Part shown: in pieces, positions 8,874 to 18,913 of the stretch | Layout of the letters: each line of letters opens with the position of its first letter | How positions within the stretch are numbered: position 1 is the first letter of the stretch | Assembly: GCF_036699995.1 (NCBI RefSeq) | Contig: NZ_CP144906.1 | Location: 747,501-811,500 of the forward strand | Source of the DNA: Clostridium beijerinckii | Lineage (GTDB): Bacteria; Bacillota; Clostridia; Clostridiales; Clostridiaceae | DNA: 64,000 nucleotides | Reading direction: 5' to 3' | Position numbers and translations under genes: made by a program | Notes under the pieces: generated by a model | Database searches by the model: none | Seen by the model: the letters and a program-made list of their open reading frames with translations, nothing else | What the model was told of the DNA's origin: nothing

Positions 8874-9593
8874 ATGAATAAAGCAATGAACTTATTAAAA
8901 AGAATTATTTTATTTTTTGTTGGAATGAGTATAATTCAGTTTGGTGTAGCATTATTTTTGAAGACTAATATTGGATCTGATCCATTTACTGTATTTACGC
9001 AAGGTTTAGCGTTTGCATTAGATAAAACAGGATTAAAGAATTTTTCTGTAGTTAAGATGATAAGTGGAGCAGATCAAGTAACGCCAGGGGTAGCAAATAT
9101 GATTATATTGATCGTACTATTTGCCGTTATACTCTTAGTTGAGAGATCGCGTATAAAGATAGGAACTTTAATTTGTGTTGTAGGAGTAGGACCAATTATA
9201 GATCTTGGAGTGAAGGTTGTTTCATATTTTCCAGTTGAATCTTATAACTATTTTATAAAGGCATTATTGGTTGTATTTGGGTGTTTAATAATTGCAATAG
9301 GGTTTGCAGTTTTATCAGCAACAAACGTAGGAGTTGCCCCAAATGATATCGTTCCATTTATAATACAAGATAAAACTAAGGTACAATACCGTTGGATTAG
9401 AATAACACTAGATGCTGGATTTTTAATAATAGGATTTATATTAGGAGGAAAAGTTGGTCTTGGTACTGTGATAGCAATGATAACAACTGGACCATTTATA
9501 CAATTCTGCCTCCCTTATGGAGAAAAGTTTGTAAACTTATTAGTAAATGAAAAAGATGTGGATGTAGAAGAAAGTGTTACAGCCACTGTATAG
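8874..9593 (+). CDS. YczE/YitT-type integral membrane protein
   Basis: 239 residues, about six hydrophobic segments. The signature FGVALFLKTNIGSDPFTVF near the N-terminus, and its partial repeat GFAVLSATNVGVAPNDIVPF in the second half, match the YczE/YyaS-type membrane protein family (COG2364). It has no charged C-terminal domain of the larger YitT proteins. The cargo is unknown for the family. GGAAG precedes the ATG; the gene has its own promoter and terminator. Confidence 0.75.
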   Translation: MNKAMNLLKRIILFFVGMSIIQFGVALFLKTNIGSDPFTVFTQGLAFALDKTGLKNFSVVKMISGADQVTPGVANMIILIVLFAVILLVERSRIKIGTLICVVGVGPIIDLGVKVVSYFPVESYNYFIKALLVVFGCLIIAIGFAVLSATNVGVAPNDIVPFIIQDKTKVQYRWIRITLDAGFLIIGFILGGKVGLGTVIAMITTGPFIQFCLPYGEKFVNLLVNEKDVDVEESVTATV

Positions 9594-9675
9594 TTAATTT
9601 ATAAAAGTGAGAGTAAAGCTATAAGGGCGATTTATTAATTAGTTTAATTTAAAAGAATACAAATTTTATTTAGAA

Positions 9676-9704
9676 ACAGGGTTTGCTTAGCAAACCCTGT
9701 TTTT
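9676..9704 (+). terminator. Terminator after the YczE-like gene
   Basis: ACAGGGTTTGC (9676-9686) pairs perfectly with GCAAACCCTGT (9690-9700), loop TTA, then TTTT. The rest of the 312-base gap to the next gene shows no other clear element. Confidence 0.92.
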
Positions 9705-9905
9705 AATTGTAGTAATTATATAGCGAATATTGAAATATATTTTGAAATGGTGTAAAATTATTACAAATAATGAAATAAGTCGATAAAAAATGACCAGAGT
9801 TTATAATGGAGAATAACTATTAATCTATAATTGCATGATTATTTTATTTAAATTAATTTCTGTACGAAAAATTGGGGATATATTATTAAAAAAGGAAGTG
9901 TTATA

Positions 9906-11621
9906 ATGAAAAATCTTATTAATTTAAGTGTTAAGAAGAAACTTGTTTTAGTGTTCTTTGTGATTTGTATTCTTATAGCCGCAATAGGAACAGAAGGGAT
10001 TTTAAGTTCTGCAAAAATAAATGATAATGCAGAGGTCTTGTATACAAATAATTTAACATCAATTAAAGACTTAGGGGAAATAAAGGGAAATATCAATGAT
10101 ATGAGAGCTACATATAATAGATTAGTTTTCGAAAGAGATAAAACAAAACTAGATGATTATTTAAAGGTTATAAATGGTTTAGACATAAAAAATGATAAAA
10201 GTATGAAAGACTACGAAAGTGTAATTACACTTTCAGAAGAAAAACAAACTTATAATGATTTGAAAAATGACTTAGCCAAATATATAGAAGTAAGAAATAA
10301 AGCAATTGAATTCGCGAAAAACGGGGATTATGATGAAGCAATTAAAATTAGCAATTCCGATTTAACTACAATTAAAAATTCTTTACTTGAAAATATTCAA
10401 AAAAGTATTGATGCAAATGCAAAATCTGCAGAGCAAGCTAATTTAAATAGTATGGCTCAATTTAAGAGTGTTCGATATACGATATTAATTTTTACATCAA
10501 TAGCTTTTGTAATTATTCTTTTTATGGCATATATGTTAAGTAAGAATATATTGAATCAATTAAGAGAGATAAAGGACTTTGCAAAAAGATTATCAACCTA
10601 TGATTTTGCAACTGAAATTACGATTACAAGGGGAGATGAGTTTGGACAAACAGGTGTGGCTTTAAACACTGCACAAGAAAATGTAAAGAACTTAGTTAAA
10701 GTAATTATGGAAAATTCACAAGATTTAAGTGCAAGCTCAGAAGAACTTTCAGCAACAGTTGAAGAAATATCTTCAAAAGCCAACACCATAGATCAAGCAG
10801 TAGATAATATTACTTCTGCAATTCAAGAATCTAGTGCAACTACTGAGGAAATAAGTGCATCTATTGAAGAAGTAGATTCAAGTATTAATGTACTTTCTTC
10901 TAAAGCTATGGAAGGAAGTAATAATGCAAGTGAGTCTAAGAAAAAATCTATGGAAGTTAAAACTAATAGTCAAAAGGCTATTAGTGAAACTAGAGAATTA
11001 TATATTGAAAAGCAGGAAAAAATGCAAAAAGCCATCGAAGATGGAAAAGTAGTAGAGAGTATAAAAGTTATGGCAGAAACAATTGGAGGCATAGCGGAAC
11101 AAACAAATTTACTTGCATTAAATGCGGCAATTGAAGCTGCAAGAGCTGGAGAACAAGGAAAGGGATTTGCTGTAGTAGCCGAAGAGGTAAGAAAACTTGC
11201 GGAGCAATCATCTGATGCAGTAATAAATATTCAAGATACAATTAATAAAGTTCAGTTGGCATTTAATAGTAGCATCAGCACAGGCAGCGATATATTAGAA
11301 TTTATAAGTAAAAATGTTGAAGAACAATTTAATGATTATAGTGAAGTAGGAAACAAGTACTATAATGATTCAAACTTTGTAAGTAACATGTCAGAAGAAA
11401 TTGCTGCTATGTCAGAAGAAATAACAGCGACAGTTGGACAAGTGAGCGAAGCAATTCAAAATATGGCGCAAACATCACAAAAATCAAGCGAAGAAGCTGA
11501 AATGATAAAAGATAGTATGAATGAAACAACAAAAGCTATTGAACAAGTAGCATTAACCGCTCAAAGTCAAGCAGAGCTTGCTCAAAAACTTAATGAAATG
11601 GTGCAAAAATTTAAGATATAG
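9906..11621 (+). CDS. Methyl-accepting chemotaxis protein with four-helix sensor
   Basis: 571 residues. Transmembrane segment one (about 13-33), an extracellular all-helical 4HB-type sensor (34-190), transmembrane segment two (191-212), HAMP linker and a long coiled-coil signalling domain. The highly conserved hairpin tip [18 protein letters not shown] lies near 399-416. It transmits an external signal to CheA/CheW. GGAAG lies 9 bases before the ATG. It is separated from the next cluster by a terminator, so it is its own transcript. Confidence 0.93.
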   Translation: MKNLINLSVKKKLVLVFFVICILIAAIGTEGILSSAKINDNAEVLYTNNLTSIKDLGEIKGNINDMRATYNRLVFERDKTKLDDYLKVINGLDIKNDKSMKDYESVITLSEEKQTYNDLKNDLAKYIEVRNKAIEFAKNGDYDEAIKISNSDLTTIKNSLLENIQKSIDANAKSAEQANLNSMAQFKSVRYTILIFTSIAFVIILFMAYMLSKNILNQLREIKDFAKRLSTYDFATEITITRGDEFGQTGVALNTAQENVKNLVKVIMENSQDLSASSEELSATVEEISSKANTIDQAVDNITSAIQESSATTEEISASIEEVDSSINVLSSKAMEGSNNASESKKKSMEVKTNSQKAISETRELYIEKQEKMQKAIEDGKVVESIKVMAETIGGIAEQTNLLALNAAIEAARAGEQGKGFAVVAEEVRKLAEQSSDAVINIQDTINKVQLAFNSSISTGSDILEFISKNVEEQFNDYSEVGNKYYNDSNFVSNMSEEIAAMSEEITATVGQVSEAIQNMAQTSQKSSEEAEMIKDSMNETTKAIEQVALTAQSQAELAQKLNEMVQKFKI

Positions 11622-11736
11622 TAATACTTATTAACTTTAAGAAGAGATAGAATTTAGGAGGTAAATGAAAAATACAAACTAATGATATGATTAATTATAA
11701 AATAAAACTAGGACAATAGAAGGTGAATCATATAAA

Positions 11737-11780
11737 ACATAGAGTGATATTGAAAATAAATTATCACTTTATGTTTTTTT
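11737..11780 (+). terminator. Terminator after the first MCP gene
   Basis: ACATAGAGTGATA (11737-11749) pairs with TATCACTTTATGT (11762-11774), one G-U, followed by six Ts. Confidence 0.85.
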
Positions 11781-11903
11781 GATTAAGAGAAGTTCATATA
11801 AAAATATATTATAAAAATTATTTTTGAACGATGTTATATTTGATACAATATAGTATATTAAAAAACTAATGGATATGATGCAATATGTTGAAAGCGGATG
11901 AAA

Positions 11904-11929
11904 TAAGTGTAATAATGTAATGGGGATAT
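11904..11929 (+). promoter_or_regulatory. Possible motility-sigma (SigD-like) promoter
   Basis: TAAG (11904-11907), 14 bases, then GGGGATAT (11922-11929) resembles the SigD consensus TAAA-N15-GCCGATAT. It lies about 120 bases before the RsbW-like / MCP cluster, where a motility sigma would make sense. One match only, with mismatches. The rest of 11781-12049 holds only the ribosome site of the next gene. Confidence 0.35.
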
Positions 11930-12049
11930 TTTATCTTTAATTGGTTAATTAGAAAAAGTAGTTAATATTAATGAAAAATGATAAGATAAGTAGGATTTTG
12001 AGTTAATTATGAAAAAATGTTTTAACTATGTCAAAGAGGGGGAATTAAT

Positions 12050-12445
12050 GTGTCAGTAACAAAAGGATCGGTGATATTTTATGGACTAGATAATCTTGAT
12101 AAGAAGGTGAATGATATCATTGATGTTTTGGATTTAAAAAAACAATCTTTTGAAGTGAAACTTATAATATTTGAAGCTGTTAATAATGCTTATATTCATG
12201 GAAACAATAGTGATAGCAGTAAACCAATTTATGTTGAGTGGGAATTGAAAGAAAATTTACTAAGTGTTATAGTAAAAGATTGTGGGCAAGGGTTTGAAAA
12301 TATAAATTTGCATAAGAAAATAGACGAAGAGAATATATTAGATGAATCAGGTAGAGGCTTGTATATTATAAGTTGTTATACTGATGAACTAATATTAGAC
12401 GGAAGCTCTATAATTATGCGTAAGAATCTTTTATGTGACATATAG
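12050..12445 (+). CDS. RsbW-like serine kinase / anti-sigma-type ATPase
   Basis: 131 residues, one HATPase_c domain: N-box EAVNNAYIHGNN (about residues 43-54), G1 DCGQGFEN and G2 GRGLYII. Proteins of this class phosphorylate a STAS partner or bind a target protein. A STAS gene and a SpoIIE-type phosphatase gene lie in the same cluster, so partner switching is the likely mechanism. It starts at GTG 12050 after AGAGGGGG; the overlapping ATG at 12048 reads into an immediate stop. The switched target is unknown. Confidence 0.82.
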   Translation: MSVTKGSVIFYGLDNLDKKVNDIIDVLDLKKQSFEVKLIIFEAVNNAYIHGNNSDSSKPIYVEWELKENLLSVIVKDCGQGFENINLHKKIDEENILDESGRGLYIISCYTDELILDGSSIIMRKNLLCDI

Positions 12446-12510
12446 ATTAATATATATATGGTTAGTAATTTATACCTAATGAATATTGTACATGCTAGGG
12501 AGGCAGCTCG

Positions 12511-14511
12511 ATGAAAATTTCTTTAAAGATAAAACTTATGATCACTTTTTTTGTACTCATTTCCTTACCAATGGGGTTACTTGGGTATATATCGTATAGA
12601 ATGTCCAGCGCATCTATACAAACGGCTGTTCAACAACAATTAAAGGAACAGACTTACAATACATCTAATTTAATAAATAAAACGATAGATTCAACAAAAC
12701 ATTCTTTGGAAGTTGCAAGTTTGAATGGCGATATTATAAAAGCAGTTGAAAATTCAAATACAAGCAATTTAGATACAGCATCTGAATATATAAGAGCGGT
12801 CCAAGAGAAAAATAAAGATTTCATGGAAGTATTAATTATTACAGATGCTTATGGTAAGGTAATTGTAAATACTCAGTCAAAAGAGAATGATATAGATTTA
12901 AGTGATAGAGATTATATGAAACAAGCACTTAGTAGTGGTAAGGAAGTTGTTAGTGAAGTATTAACGTCTAGATTTACTGGTAATCCAGCTATTTTTATAG
13001 CTTATCCATTGAAAGAAAATGGCAAATTGATTGGTACACTTGTGGGAAGTATAAAGTTTGATAGTATATCAAGTTATGCATCTCAAATAAAAGTTGGTAA
13101 AAGTGGATATGCATATATGATCGATAAAAATGGGTTAATTGTTTATCATCCAGATTCAAGTAAAATTCTAAAAGAAAATGCAAATGATAATGCAGGAGAA
13201 GATTTAAAAGTTTTAGTTCAGGAAATGAAAGAAGGAAAATCTTCAGAAGGATTCTATACATATGGGAATATATATAAATATGTTGTTTTCCAACCTGTTG
13301 GTAACTGGGTGATTGCAGTTACAGCGCAATATGAAGAATATATGTCAGCAGCTTTAAGTATAAGGAATTATACAATAATTATTTCTTTAATATCAATCAT
13401 TATAGCAATGATATGTGCTTATACATATTCGACAATAGGAATAATTAATCCAATTAAGAAACTAGAGAGATTAATGAGATCTGCAGGAGAAGGAGATTTA
13501 ACTGTTAAGATTGATATACAAAGCAAAGATGAAATTGAGGAACTTGGAAAATCATTCAATGAAATGATAAAACATCAAGATCGAATAGTAAGAAATGTAA
13601 CTAACGCAGCAGAACAGTTGAATGCAGCATCAGAAGAAATGGCAGCTTCTTCAGAAGAAATAAGTGCTGCAACTGAGGAAATAAGTGCTACAGTTAATCA
13701 AGTGGCGCAAGATGCAGAAAAGCAAAATGAATCTATAGTTGATGTTTCAAAAGTTTTAGTTCAGCTTTCAAGTCTTGTTCAATTAGCTCAAAGTAGAGCT
13801 AAAGCTACAAGTTCAAATGCAGCTAATACAATGTCAGCAGCTGATCTTGGAAGAGAAAAAGTTGAGGAAACTGTAAAGGCAATGGATATTATAAGTAAAG
13901 GCAGTGAGGAAACTTCGCAAGCATTAGAATCTTTAAGTGGATTATCGAGTAAAGTAGATGGTATTATAAACATAATAAATTCTATTGCAGAGCAGACTAA
14001 TCTTTTAGCATTGAATGCAGCTATAGAGGCTGCTAGAGCAGGAGAGCATGGAAAGGGATTTAGTGTAGTTGCAGATGAGGTTCGTAAATTATCCGAAGAA
14101 TCAAATGATAGGGCAAGAGAGATTGCTGTACTAGTTAGTGAAATGGTAAAGCAAACGCAGAATGCGGTAATAGCAATGGAAAGATCTAAGTCAGAAGTAA
14201 ATAATGGAGTAAAAATAGTATCAGAAACAGATAAAGCATTTGTTGATATAATTAATGCAATAGAAAATATAGTTAAACATGTTAATGAGATACTTGATAT
14301 TACTGGTGATGAAGTAGCATCGTCTGATAAGGTAATTGGGCTTATAAATGACATAGCAACAGTAACAGAAAGCAATGCGTCAAATAGTGAAAATGTATCT
14401 TCAGCAGCAGAAGAACAAGCTAGTGCAATTAATAATTTAACAGCTACAGCACAGGAAACAAGCGCTATGGCAGAGGAATTAACTAAACTTGTAGAAAGAT
14501 TTAAAATATGA
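12511..14511 (+). CDS. Methyl-accepting chemotaxis protein with dCache sensor
   Basis: 666 residues. Transmembrane segment one (about 10-31), a large extracellular dCache_1-type domain (about 35-280, with the typical [20 protein letters not shown] and [10 protein letters not shown] segments), transmembrane segment two (about 288-309), HAMP, and the signalling coiled coil with tip [18 protein letters not shown] near 491-508. AGGGAGG precedes the ATG. It lies between an RsbW-like kinase gene and a STAS gene, with only 11 bases to the latter, so its signal may feed the partner-switch module rather than, or as well as, CheA. Confidence 0.92.
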   Translation: MKISLKIKLMITFFVLISLPMGLLGYISYRMSSASIQTAVQQQLKEQTYNTSNLINKTIDSTKHSLEVASLNGDIIKAVENSNTSNLDTASEYIRAVQEKNKDFMEVLIITDAYGKVIVNTQSKENDIDLSDRDYMKQALSSGKEVVSEVLTSRFTGNPAIFIAYPLKENGKLIGTLVGSIKFDSISSYASQIKVGKSGYAYMIDKNGLIVYHPDSSKILKENANDNAGEDLKVLVQEMKEGKSSEGFYTYGNIYKYVVFQPVGNWVIAVTAQYEEYMSAALSIRNYTIIISLISIIIAMICAYTYSTIGIINPIKKLERLMRSAGEGDLTVKIDIQSKDEIEELGKSFNEMIKHQDRIVRNVTNAAEQLNAASEEMAASSEEISAATEEISATVNQVAQDAEKQNESIVDVSKVLVQLSSLVQLAQSRAKATSSNAANTMSAADLGREKVEETVKAMDIISKGSEETSQALESLSGLSSKVDGIINIINSIAEQTNLLALNAAIEAARAGEHGKGFSVVADEVRKLSEESNDRAREIAVLVSEMVKQTQNAVIAMERSKSEVNNGVKIVSETDKAFVDIINAIENIVKHVNEILDITGDEVASSDKVIGLINDIATVTESNASNSENVSSAAEEQASAINNLTATAQETSAMAEELTKLVERFKI

Positions 14512-14522
14512 GGTGATAATTG

Positions 14523-14795
14523 ATGGAAATAAGTATACCAAAAGACTTTGTTGTTGATGAAGTCGCAAATTTTAGAGTAAAAGTAAATAAATTAATAGAT
14601 GAAGGACAAAAGAATTTTATATTCAATTTTAATGATTGTAATTTTATAGATAGTACAGGACTCGGTGCATTAGTAGCTGTTTATAAAAAATGCGCTGAAA
14701 AGAATGGAAGTATAAAATTAAAAGGACTAAAGCCAGAAGTCGAGAAGTTATTCAAATTAACAAGGTTAGATAAGGTATTTGAAATTTGTCCATAA
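14523..14795 (+). CDS. STAS-domain anti-sigma factor antagonist
   Basis: 90 residues, a SpoIIAA/RsbV-like STAS domain. The phosphorylatable Ser is in DSTGLGALV (about residue 41). It would be phosphorylated by the RsbW-like kinase at 12050 and dephosphorylated by the SpoIIE-domain protein at 14850. ATG 14523 is chosen over TTG 14520 because AGGTGAT sits 5 bases upstream. It begins 11 bases after the MCP stop, so the two are co-transcribed. Confidence 0.88.
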   Translation: MEISIPKDFVVDEVANFRVKVNKLIDEGQKNFIFNFNDCNFIDSTGLGALVAVYKKCAEKNGSIKLKGLKPEVEKLFKLTRLDKVFEICP

Positions 14796-14849
14796 AAATA
14801 TCTGAATTTTTTATGAAGTAAAATTCAGATAGAAAGGACTTTCGATTAT

Positions 14850-16673
14850 ATGCGTGAGGGTAAAGAAAGTATAAAAACATTAGATGAAAGCGTAGAAATA
14901 AGTCAAAGTAATTACAAAAAAATTTGGGACAAGGTAAATGAGTTAGTGTTTGTAATTGAGATTAGTAAAGGATTTGTTCCAAAGAATTTTATAGATTTTA
15001 ATAATAAAGTTTGTAGTAAATTGGGTTATTCTAGAGAGGAACTTATTAAAATTTTACCTTCAAATGTTTTAAATTTGACTAATATAGAAGATAAGATTAG
15101 TATATTTGAAAATTTAAGTAATAAGAGAGTATGCGATAAAATAGAGCTTACATTAAAATCAAAGGATGAAAAACGTATTTACGCTAAATCTAATATATCT
15201 ATATTTAGTCATGAAGAAAAAGATTTTGCTTTAGTAATTGCAACTGATATTACTGAATACAAAATATTAGAAGAAGAGCTTAAAGGAATATTAAATGGAA
15301 TACCTGATGTAATAAAAGTATACAATACAGATTATACTATAGCTTTTTTTAATGAAGCAGGATATGAGTTTTATAATAAAACCTCAGAAGAAATAAAGGG
15401 AAAAATGTGTTATGAGATGCTATCTAGAAACGAAAAATGCTTAGATTGTTCTTTTGAAGAAGTAGTGGCGACTAAGAAAATGCTATCGCGTGAAAGATAT
15501 ATTCCAGAATTAAATAAATTTATGGATGTATGCTATAATCCGGTGTTAGATAAAAATGGAGAATTATTATTTATTGTTGAGAGGCTTAGAGACATAACAG
15601 AGAAAAAAATGCTTGATAAAATAACTAAAGATAGCAGGGAACGATATAAACAAATAATTGATAATTCACCCGATGCTGTAATTATTATAGTAGATAATAA
15701 AATTGCTTTAGCTAATAATGAAGCCTGTAATTTGTTTGCAACGCTTTATGATGATTTGATTGGGAGTAATGTATATAGACATTTTCAGGACAAATATAAA
15801 AAGGCTTTGCATAAAGTATTTAGAAATATAATATCTGAACGAAAAATGAAAGAAATTTATGATTATGACTTCTACGTTCCCAATAATAAATTAATAAATG
15901 TTCAAGTTTCATATAGCTACATATTATACGAAGGTAACCAAGCCATATTGGCAGCAATAAGAGATATTACTGAAATGAAGCGAGATATAAAGAAAGCTGC
16001 TGAGTTACAAAGGAGTACGCTTCAAAAAGAATTTCCTGCTCAAAATTTTATTGATACTATGAGTGTTTATATGCCGGCGCATACCATTAGTGGGGATTTC
16101 TATAGAATTTATGAAATAAACAAAGACTTTATTATTGGAATGATAATTGATGTTAGAGGTAAGGGGATATCGGCAGCTCTAAATATTTCTGCATTTGATA
16201 TTTTGTGTTTTCAAGAAGTTAATAAGGGTCACCATGATCCAATGGAGATAGTAAAAAATTTAAATAAGAAGTTAGTAAAATATTACGAAGAAAATTATGT
16301 TGCTGTATGTTGTTTTTGCATGGATTTTAATAGCAATGAGCTTAAAGTAGTTGGAGCCGGAATTAATCAATTTCTTTTTCAAAAAAAAGGAGAAAATTTA
16401 GAAGAGAAGATTGTAGAAGGATCTTTCCTAGGTATGTTTGATAATAGTGAATTCTGTGAGCAAACGATCTTTTTTGAATCAGGAGATAAAATTTTCTTTT
16501 TTACTGATGGATTAGATTTTATTCTAGAAGAGGATAAAGTTATACAAGAATATATGAGAGATGCAAGCATATTTGAATTTAAGAATTACTTAGATGATTT
16601 CCTAAGTGATAGTATTTTAGAAAGTGGAAAATTAAAAGATGATTGTACAATGGTTGCAATAGAAATAAAATAA
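14850..16673 (+). CDS. PAS-domain SpoIIE-type serine phosphatase
   Basis: 607 residues. Three PAS-like modules (about 20-140, 145-250 and 265-375) precede a PPM/SpoIIE phosphatase domain (about 395-605). Metal-binding aspartates are seen in ISGDFYRIY, IDVRGKGISAAL, FTDGLDF and KDDCTMVAIEI. No membrane segment. It should dephosphorylate the STAS protein encoded just upstream, in response to a PAS ligand or redox cue. The cysteines in the second PAS (NEKCLDCSFEE) resemble those of redox- or heme-type PAS domains, an inference only. It closes the cluster. Confidence 0.87.
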   Translation: MREGKESIKTLDESVEISQSNYKKIWDKVNELVFVIEISKGFVPKNFIDFNNKVCSKLGYSREELIKILPSNVLNLTNIEDKISIFENLSNKRVCDKIELTLKSKDEKRIYAKSNISIFSHEEKDFALVIATDITEYKILEEELKGILNGIPDVIKVYNTDYTIAFFNEAGYEFYNKTSEEIKGKMCYEMLSRNEKCLDCSFEEVVATKKMLSRERYIPELNKFMDVCYNPVLDKNGELLFIVERLRDITEKKMLDKITKDSRERYKQIIDNSPDAVIIIVDNKIALANNEACNLFATLYDDLIGSNVYRHFQDKYKKALHKVFRNIISERKMKEIYDYDFYVPNNKLINVQVSYSYILYEGNQAILAAIRDITEMKRDIKKAAELQRSTLQKEFPAQNFIDTMSVYMPAHTISGDFYRIYEINKDFIIGMIIDVRGKGISAALNISAFDILCFQEVNKGHHDPMEIVKNLNKKLVKYYEENYVAVCCFCMDFNSNELKVVGAGINQFLFQKKGENLEEKIVEGSFLGMFDNSEFCEQTIFFESGDKIFFFTDGLDFILEEDKVIQEYMRDASIFEFKNYLDDFLSDSILESGKLKDDCTMVAIEIK

Positions 16674-16694
16674 ATTAAGATTTATTGATTTATA

Positions 16695-16741
16695 TCAAAG
16701 GATAAAATTTATAATAAATGTTATCCTTTGATTAATAATTT
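16695..16741 (+). terminator. Terminator after the phosphatase gene
   Basis: TCAAAGGATA (16695-16704) pairs perfectly with TATCCTTTGA (16722-16731), followed by a T-rich but interrupted tract. Confidence 0.6.
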
Positions 16742-16845
16742 AAAACTTAGAATTTGTAAAATTTTTTAATAAAAGTATTTAATGATTTTAAGCTATAATA
16801 CAGGATTTATTGATTGTTGATTCTAACTAAGTAACAATGTACCAG

Positions 16846-16874
16846 TTGACACTTAGCATCTATTAAGTTAGAAT
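16846..16874 (+). promoter_or_regulatory. ssrA promoter
   Basis: TTGACA (16846-16851), 17-base spacer, TAGAAT (16869-16874): a near-consensus housekeeping promoter. Transcription would start near 16881, giving a short 5' leader to be cut off at the mature tmRNA end by RNase P. An inverted pair TTCTAAC/GTTAGAA (16821-16827, 16867-16873) brackets it. Confidence 0.8.
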
Positions 16875-16935
16875 AGGTTATACAAGATGAACATTTCTTT
16901 GAAAACAAAATATGTTATTAAACCATCTTTAACTT

Positions 16936-17293
16936 GGGGGCGTTTTGGCTTCGACGGGGGTAAGAAGGGTTTGTTAAGCGAGTCGAGGGACGCATGGAGC
17001 CTCGTTAATAAAGTATGCACTAAATGTAAACGCAGAAGATAATTTTGCATTAGCAGCTTAGTTTAATAGCTGTTCATCAGCCCAGGTTGCCTACGGCTTG
17101 GATCACTGGTGTCATTAAAGTGGGAAACGAAGCCTAGCAAAGCTTTGAGCTAGAGGGGTATTCATGAAGCTACTGAGAAGTATAGCCTGTCTAAGGGCGA
17201 TACTTTGAGGGAATTTTAAAACTTAGACTGCACTCGGAGAAAGATAAATCAATCTACTTTCGGACACGGGTTCGACACCCGTCGCCTCCACCA
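16936..17293 (+). ncRNA. ssrA: tmRNA (ssrA)
   Basis: 358 nucleotides. The 5' end GGGGGCG pairs with CGCCTCC before the encoded 3' ACCA, forming the alanyl acceptor stem, and GGTTCGACACCC is the T-arm. The tag frame at 17032-17061 reads AEDNFALAA then TAG. tmRNA rescues stalled ribosomes and tags their products for degradation. The prophage is inserted exactly at the 3' end; the core repeat leaves the gene sequence whole, but its own terminator now lies 38 kb away. Confidence 0.98.
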
Positions 17294-18768
17294 ATAAGGC
17301 TCACAATTGTGTCAGTTGTGATTCTGTCTTCATAGACAGTGATTTTTTGAACATGAGTTTGGATTACTTTCTTTTTGTTTTCCAAACTTTTTTCTTTTAT
17401 ATCAGAATCTTTCTTTAAATATTTTTTTATCATATCTTCCGTTGGTGAATTTAATTTTGCCTCTCTTTCAGCTTCATTTATTCTTATAAGTAATGTTGTT
17501 TTTCTAGTTTCTAACTGATCTGATTTTTCTTTCATTGATGAATTATAAAAACCATTTGCAATAGCGTCTAGCATATTATCAATTTTAGTTTGAATATTAG
17601 CTAATTCTTTTTTATAAATTTTAATATCTTCATTAATTATTTTATTTTGTTCGCTTATAAATGAAAATATATCAGGTACTATATTTTCTATAGCCGAATC
17701 TGAAAATATATTATTATATAGGTCATCAATAACCACTTGTTCAACATAATCTTTATTTATAGCTTTCATATCACATTGTTTTGTTCTTTTTCTATTAGAA
17801 CATTCATAAGTTTCATATAGGCTCTTATTTCTTCCAGCATATCTTCTATTACCAGTCATGGCTGAACCACATTTTCCACAATAGATAAGGCCACTTAAAA
17901 GATAAATAGCTTTTGCAGTATTAGCACCTTTATTAATTTTATTACTGTCCATTTTAATCTTCACTCTTTTCCATAGATCTTCTGATATGATTGCAGGCAT
18001 ACCACCTTCGATTTTTATTATTTCATCTTCTGATTTAATTTTATGTGAATTTCTCTTACCATTAATTTTTTTTGATGATTTATTAAAAATATAAACTCCT
18101 CTATATTTTTCATTAGTCAATATTCCATATAAGCTATTTTTGCCAAAGCCTTTACCTGTTTTAGACTTATATCCTAAATCATTTAATTTATCAATAATAG
18201 GAGTATATCCAGTGCCAGATGCATACATTTGAAATATTAATCGTATAGCATTAGCTTCTTTCTCATTTATACAATAAGTTTTATCTGGATTAACATCATA
18301 ACCTAAGGGTGGAATTCCACCAGTATGTTTGCATTGCAGAGCAGTCTCTTTCATCCCTTTCATGACTTCACGACTAAGATTAATTGAATAGTATTCAGCC
18401 ATACCTTCAAGAACTGATTCAAGTATTATACTTTCAGGAGAATCATCTAAATGTTCTAATACAGATATCAATTTTACATGATTATCTTTCAATTTCTTTT
18501 TATAAAAAGCACTATCATATCTGTTACGAGAAAATCTATCTAATTTATGAACTATAACAGTATTAAAAATATTAAATTCTGAATCTTTTATCATTTGTAA
18601 AAATTGAGGCCTATCGTCTGTTGTAGCAGAACGCGCTTCATCAGTATATATTTTTACTATTTGAATATTATTATGGTTTGCAAAGTCTTTTATGGCTCTA
18701 ATTTGAGCATCTATACTTTCTTCTCTTTGGTTATCTGATGAATAACGTGCATATATGGCTGCTTTCAT
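17254..18768 (-). CDS. Large serine recombinase (prophage integrase)
   Basis: 504 residues. Resolvase domain with the catalytic Ser in YARYSSDNQ (about residue 10) and KLDRFSRN; recombinase domain; four-Cys zinc ribbon (CGKCGSAM, CSNRKRTKQC) near 285-325; coiled coil at about 370-450. It would drive integration between phage attP and ssrA. The gene runs through attL: its last nine residues (DGCRTRVRK) and stop are encoded by the antisense strand of ssrA. In the excised phage the frame would end differently (see findings). GGAAGGAAG precedes the ATG. Serine integrases at tmRNA genes are less usual than tyrosine ones. Confidence 0.93.
   Translation of the reverse strand: MKAAIYARYSSDNQREESIDAQIRAIKDFANHNNIQIVKIYTDEARSATTDDRPQFLQMIKDSEFNIFNTVIVHKLDRFSRNRYDSAFYKKKLKDNHVKLISVLEHLDDSPESIILESVLEGMAEYYSINLSREVMKGMKETALQCKHTGGIPPLGYDVNPDKTYCINEKEANAIRLIFQMYASGTGYTPIIDKLNDLGYKSKTGKGFGKNSLYGILTNEKYRGVYIFNKSSKKINGKRNSHKIKSEDEIIKIEGGMPAIISEDLWKRVKIKMDSNKINKGANTAKAIYLLSGLIYCGKCGSAMTGNRRYAGRNKSLYETYECSNRKRTKQCDMKAINKDYVEQVVIDDLYNNIFSDSAIENIVPDIFSFISEQNKIINEDIKIYKKELANIQTKIDNMLDAIANGFYNSSMKEKSDQLETRKTTLLIRINEAEREAKLNSPTEDMIKKYLKKDSDIKEKSLENKKKVIQTHVQKITVYEDRITTDTIVSLIGGGDGCRTRVRK
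17282..17293 (+). repeat. attL core (12 bp)
   Basis: TCGCCTCCACCA, the last 12 bases of ssrA, repeated at 55244-55255. The flanks differ on both sides, so the identity is exactly 12 bp. The crossover lies within it. Confidence 0.92.
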
Positions 18769-18830
18769 TTTTTTCTTCCTTCCTAGTACTTATTTAATAA
18801 GAATGTATGTTCTTTTTGAGTTTTAAAATT

Positions 18831-18857
18831 AACCAGTTACTTACCGATAACTGGGTT
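18831..18857. other. Hairpin between integrase and protease genes
   Basis: AACCAGTTA (18831-18839) and TAACTGGGTT (18848-18857) form a stem with one bulged base. It lies upstream of the integrase gene and downstream of the repressor-protease pair, so it may limit read-through or be a regulator site. There is no clear T tract. Confidence 0.35.
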
Positions 18858-18913
18858 ACAATTATATTATTATCAAATTTACTTATTTTATAAGGCGTTC
18901 GTTGAGAACACTT

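Noticed and set aside
13788..14375. 195-codon antisense frame in the second MCP gene
   Set aside because: Ser/Ile-rich shadow of the MCP coiled coil; no start signals and no family match.
16868..17050. Antisense frame over ssrA
   Set aside because: It overlaps the tmRNA and its promoter and lacks a ribosome site.
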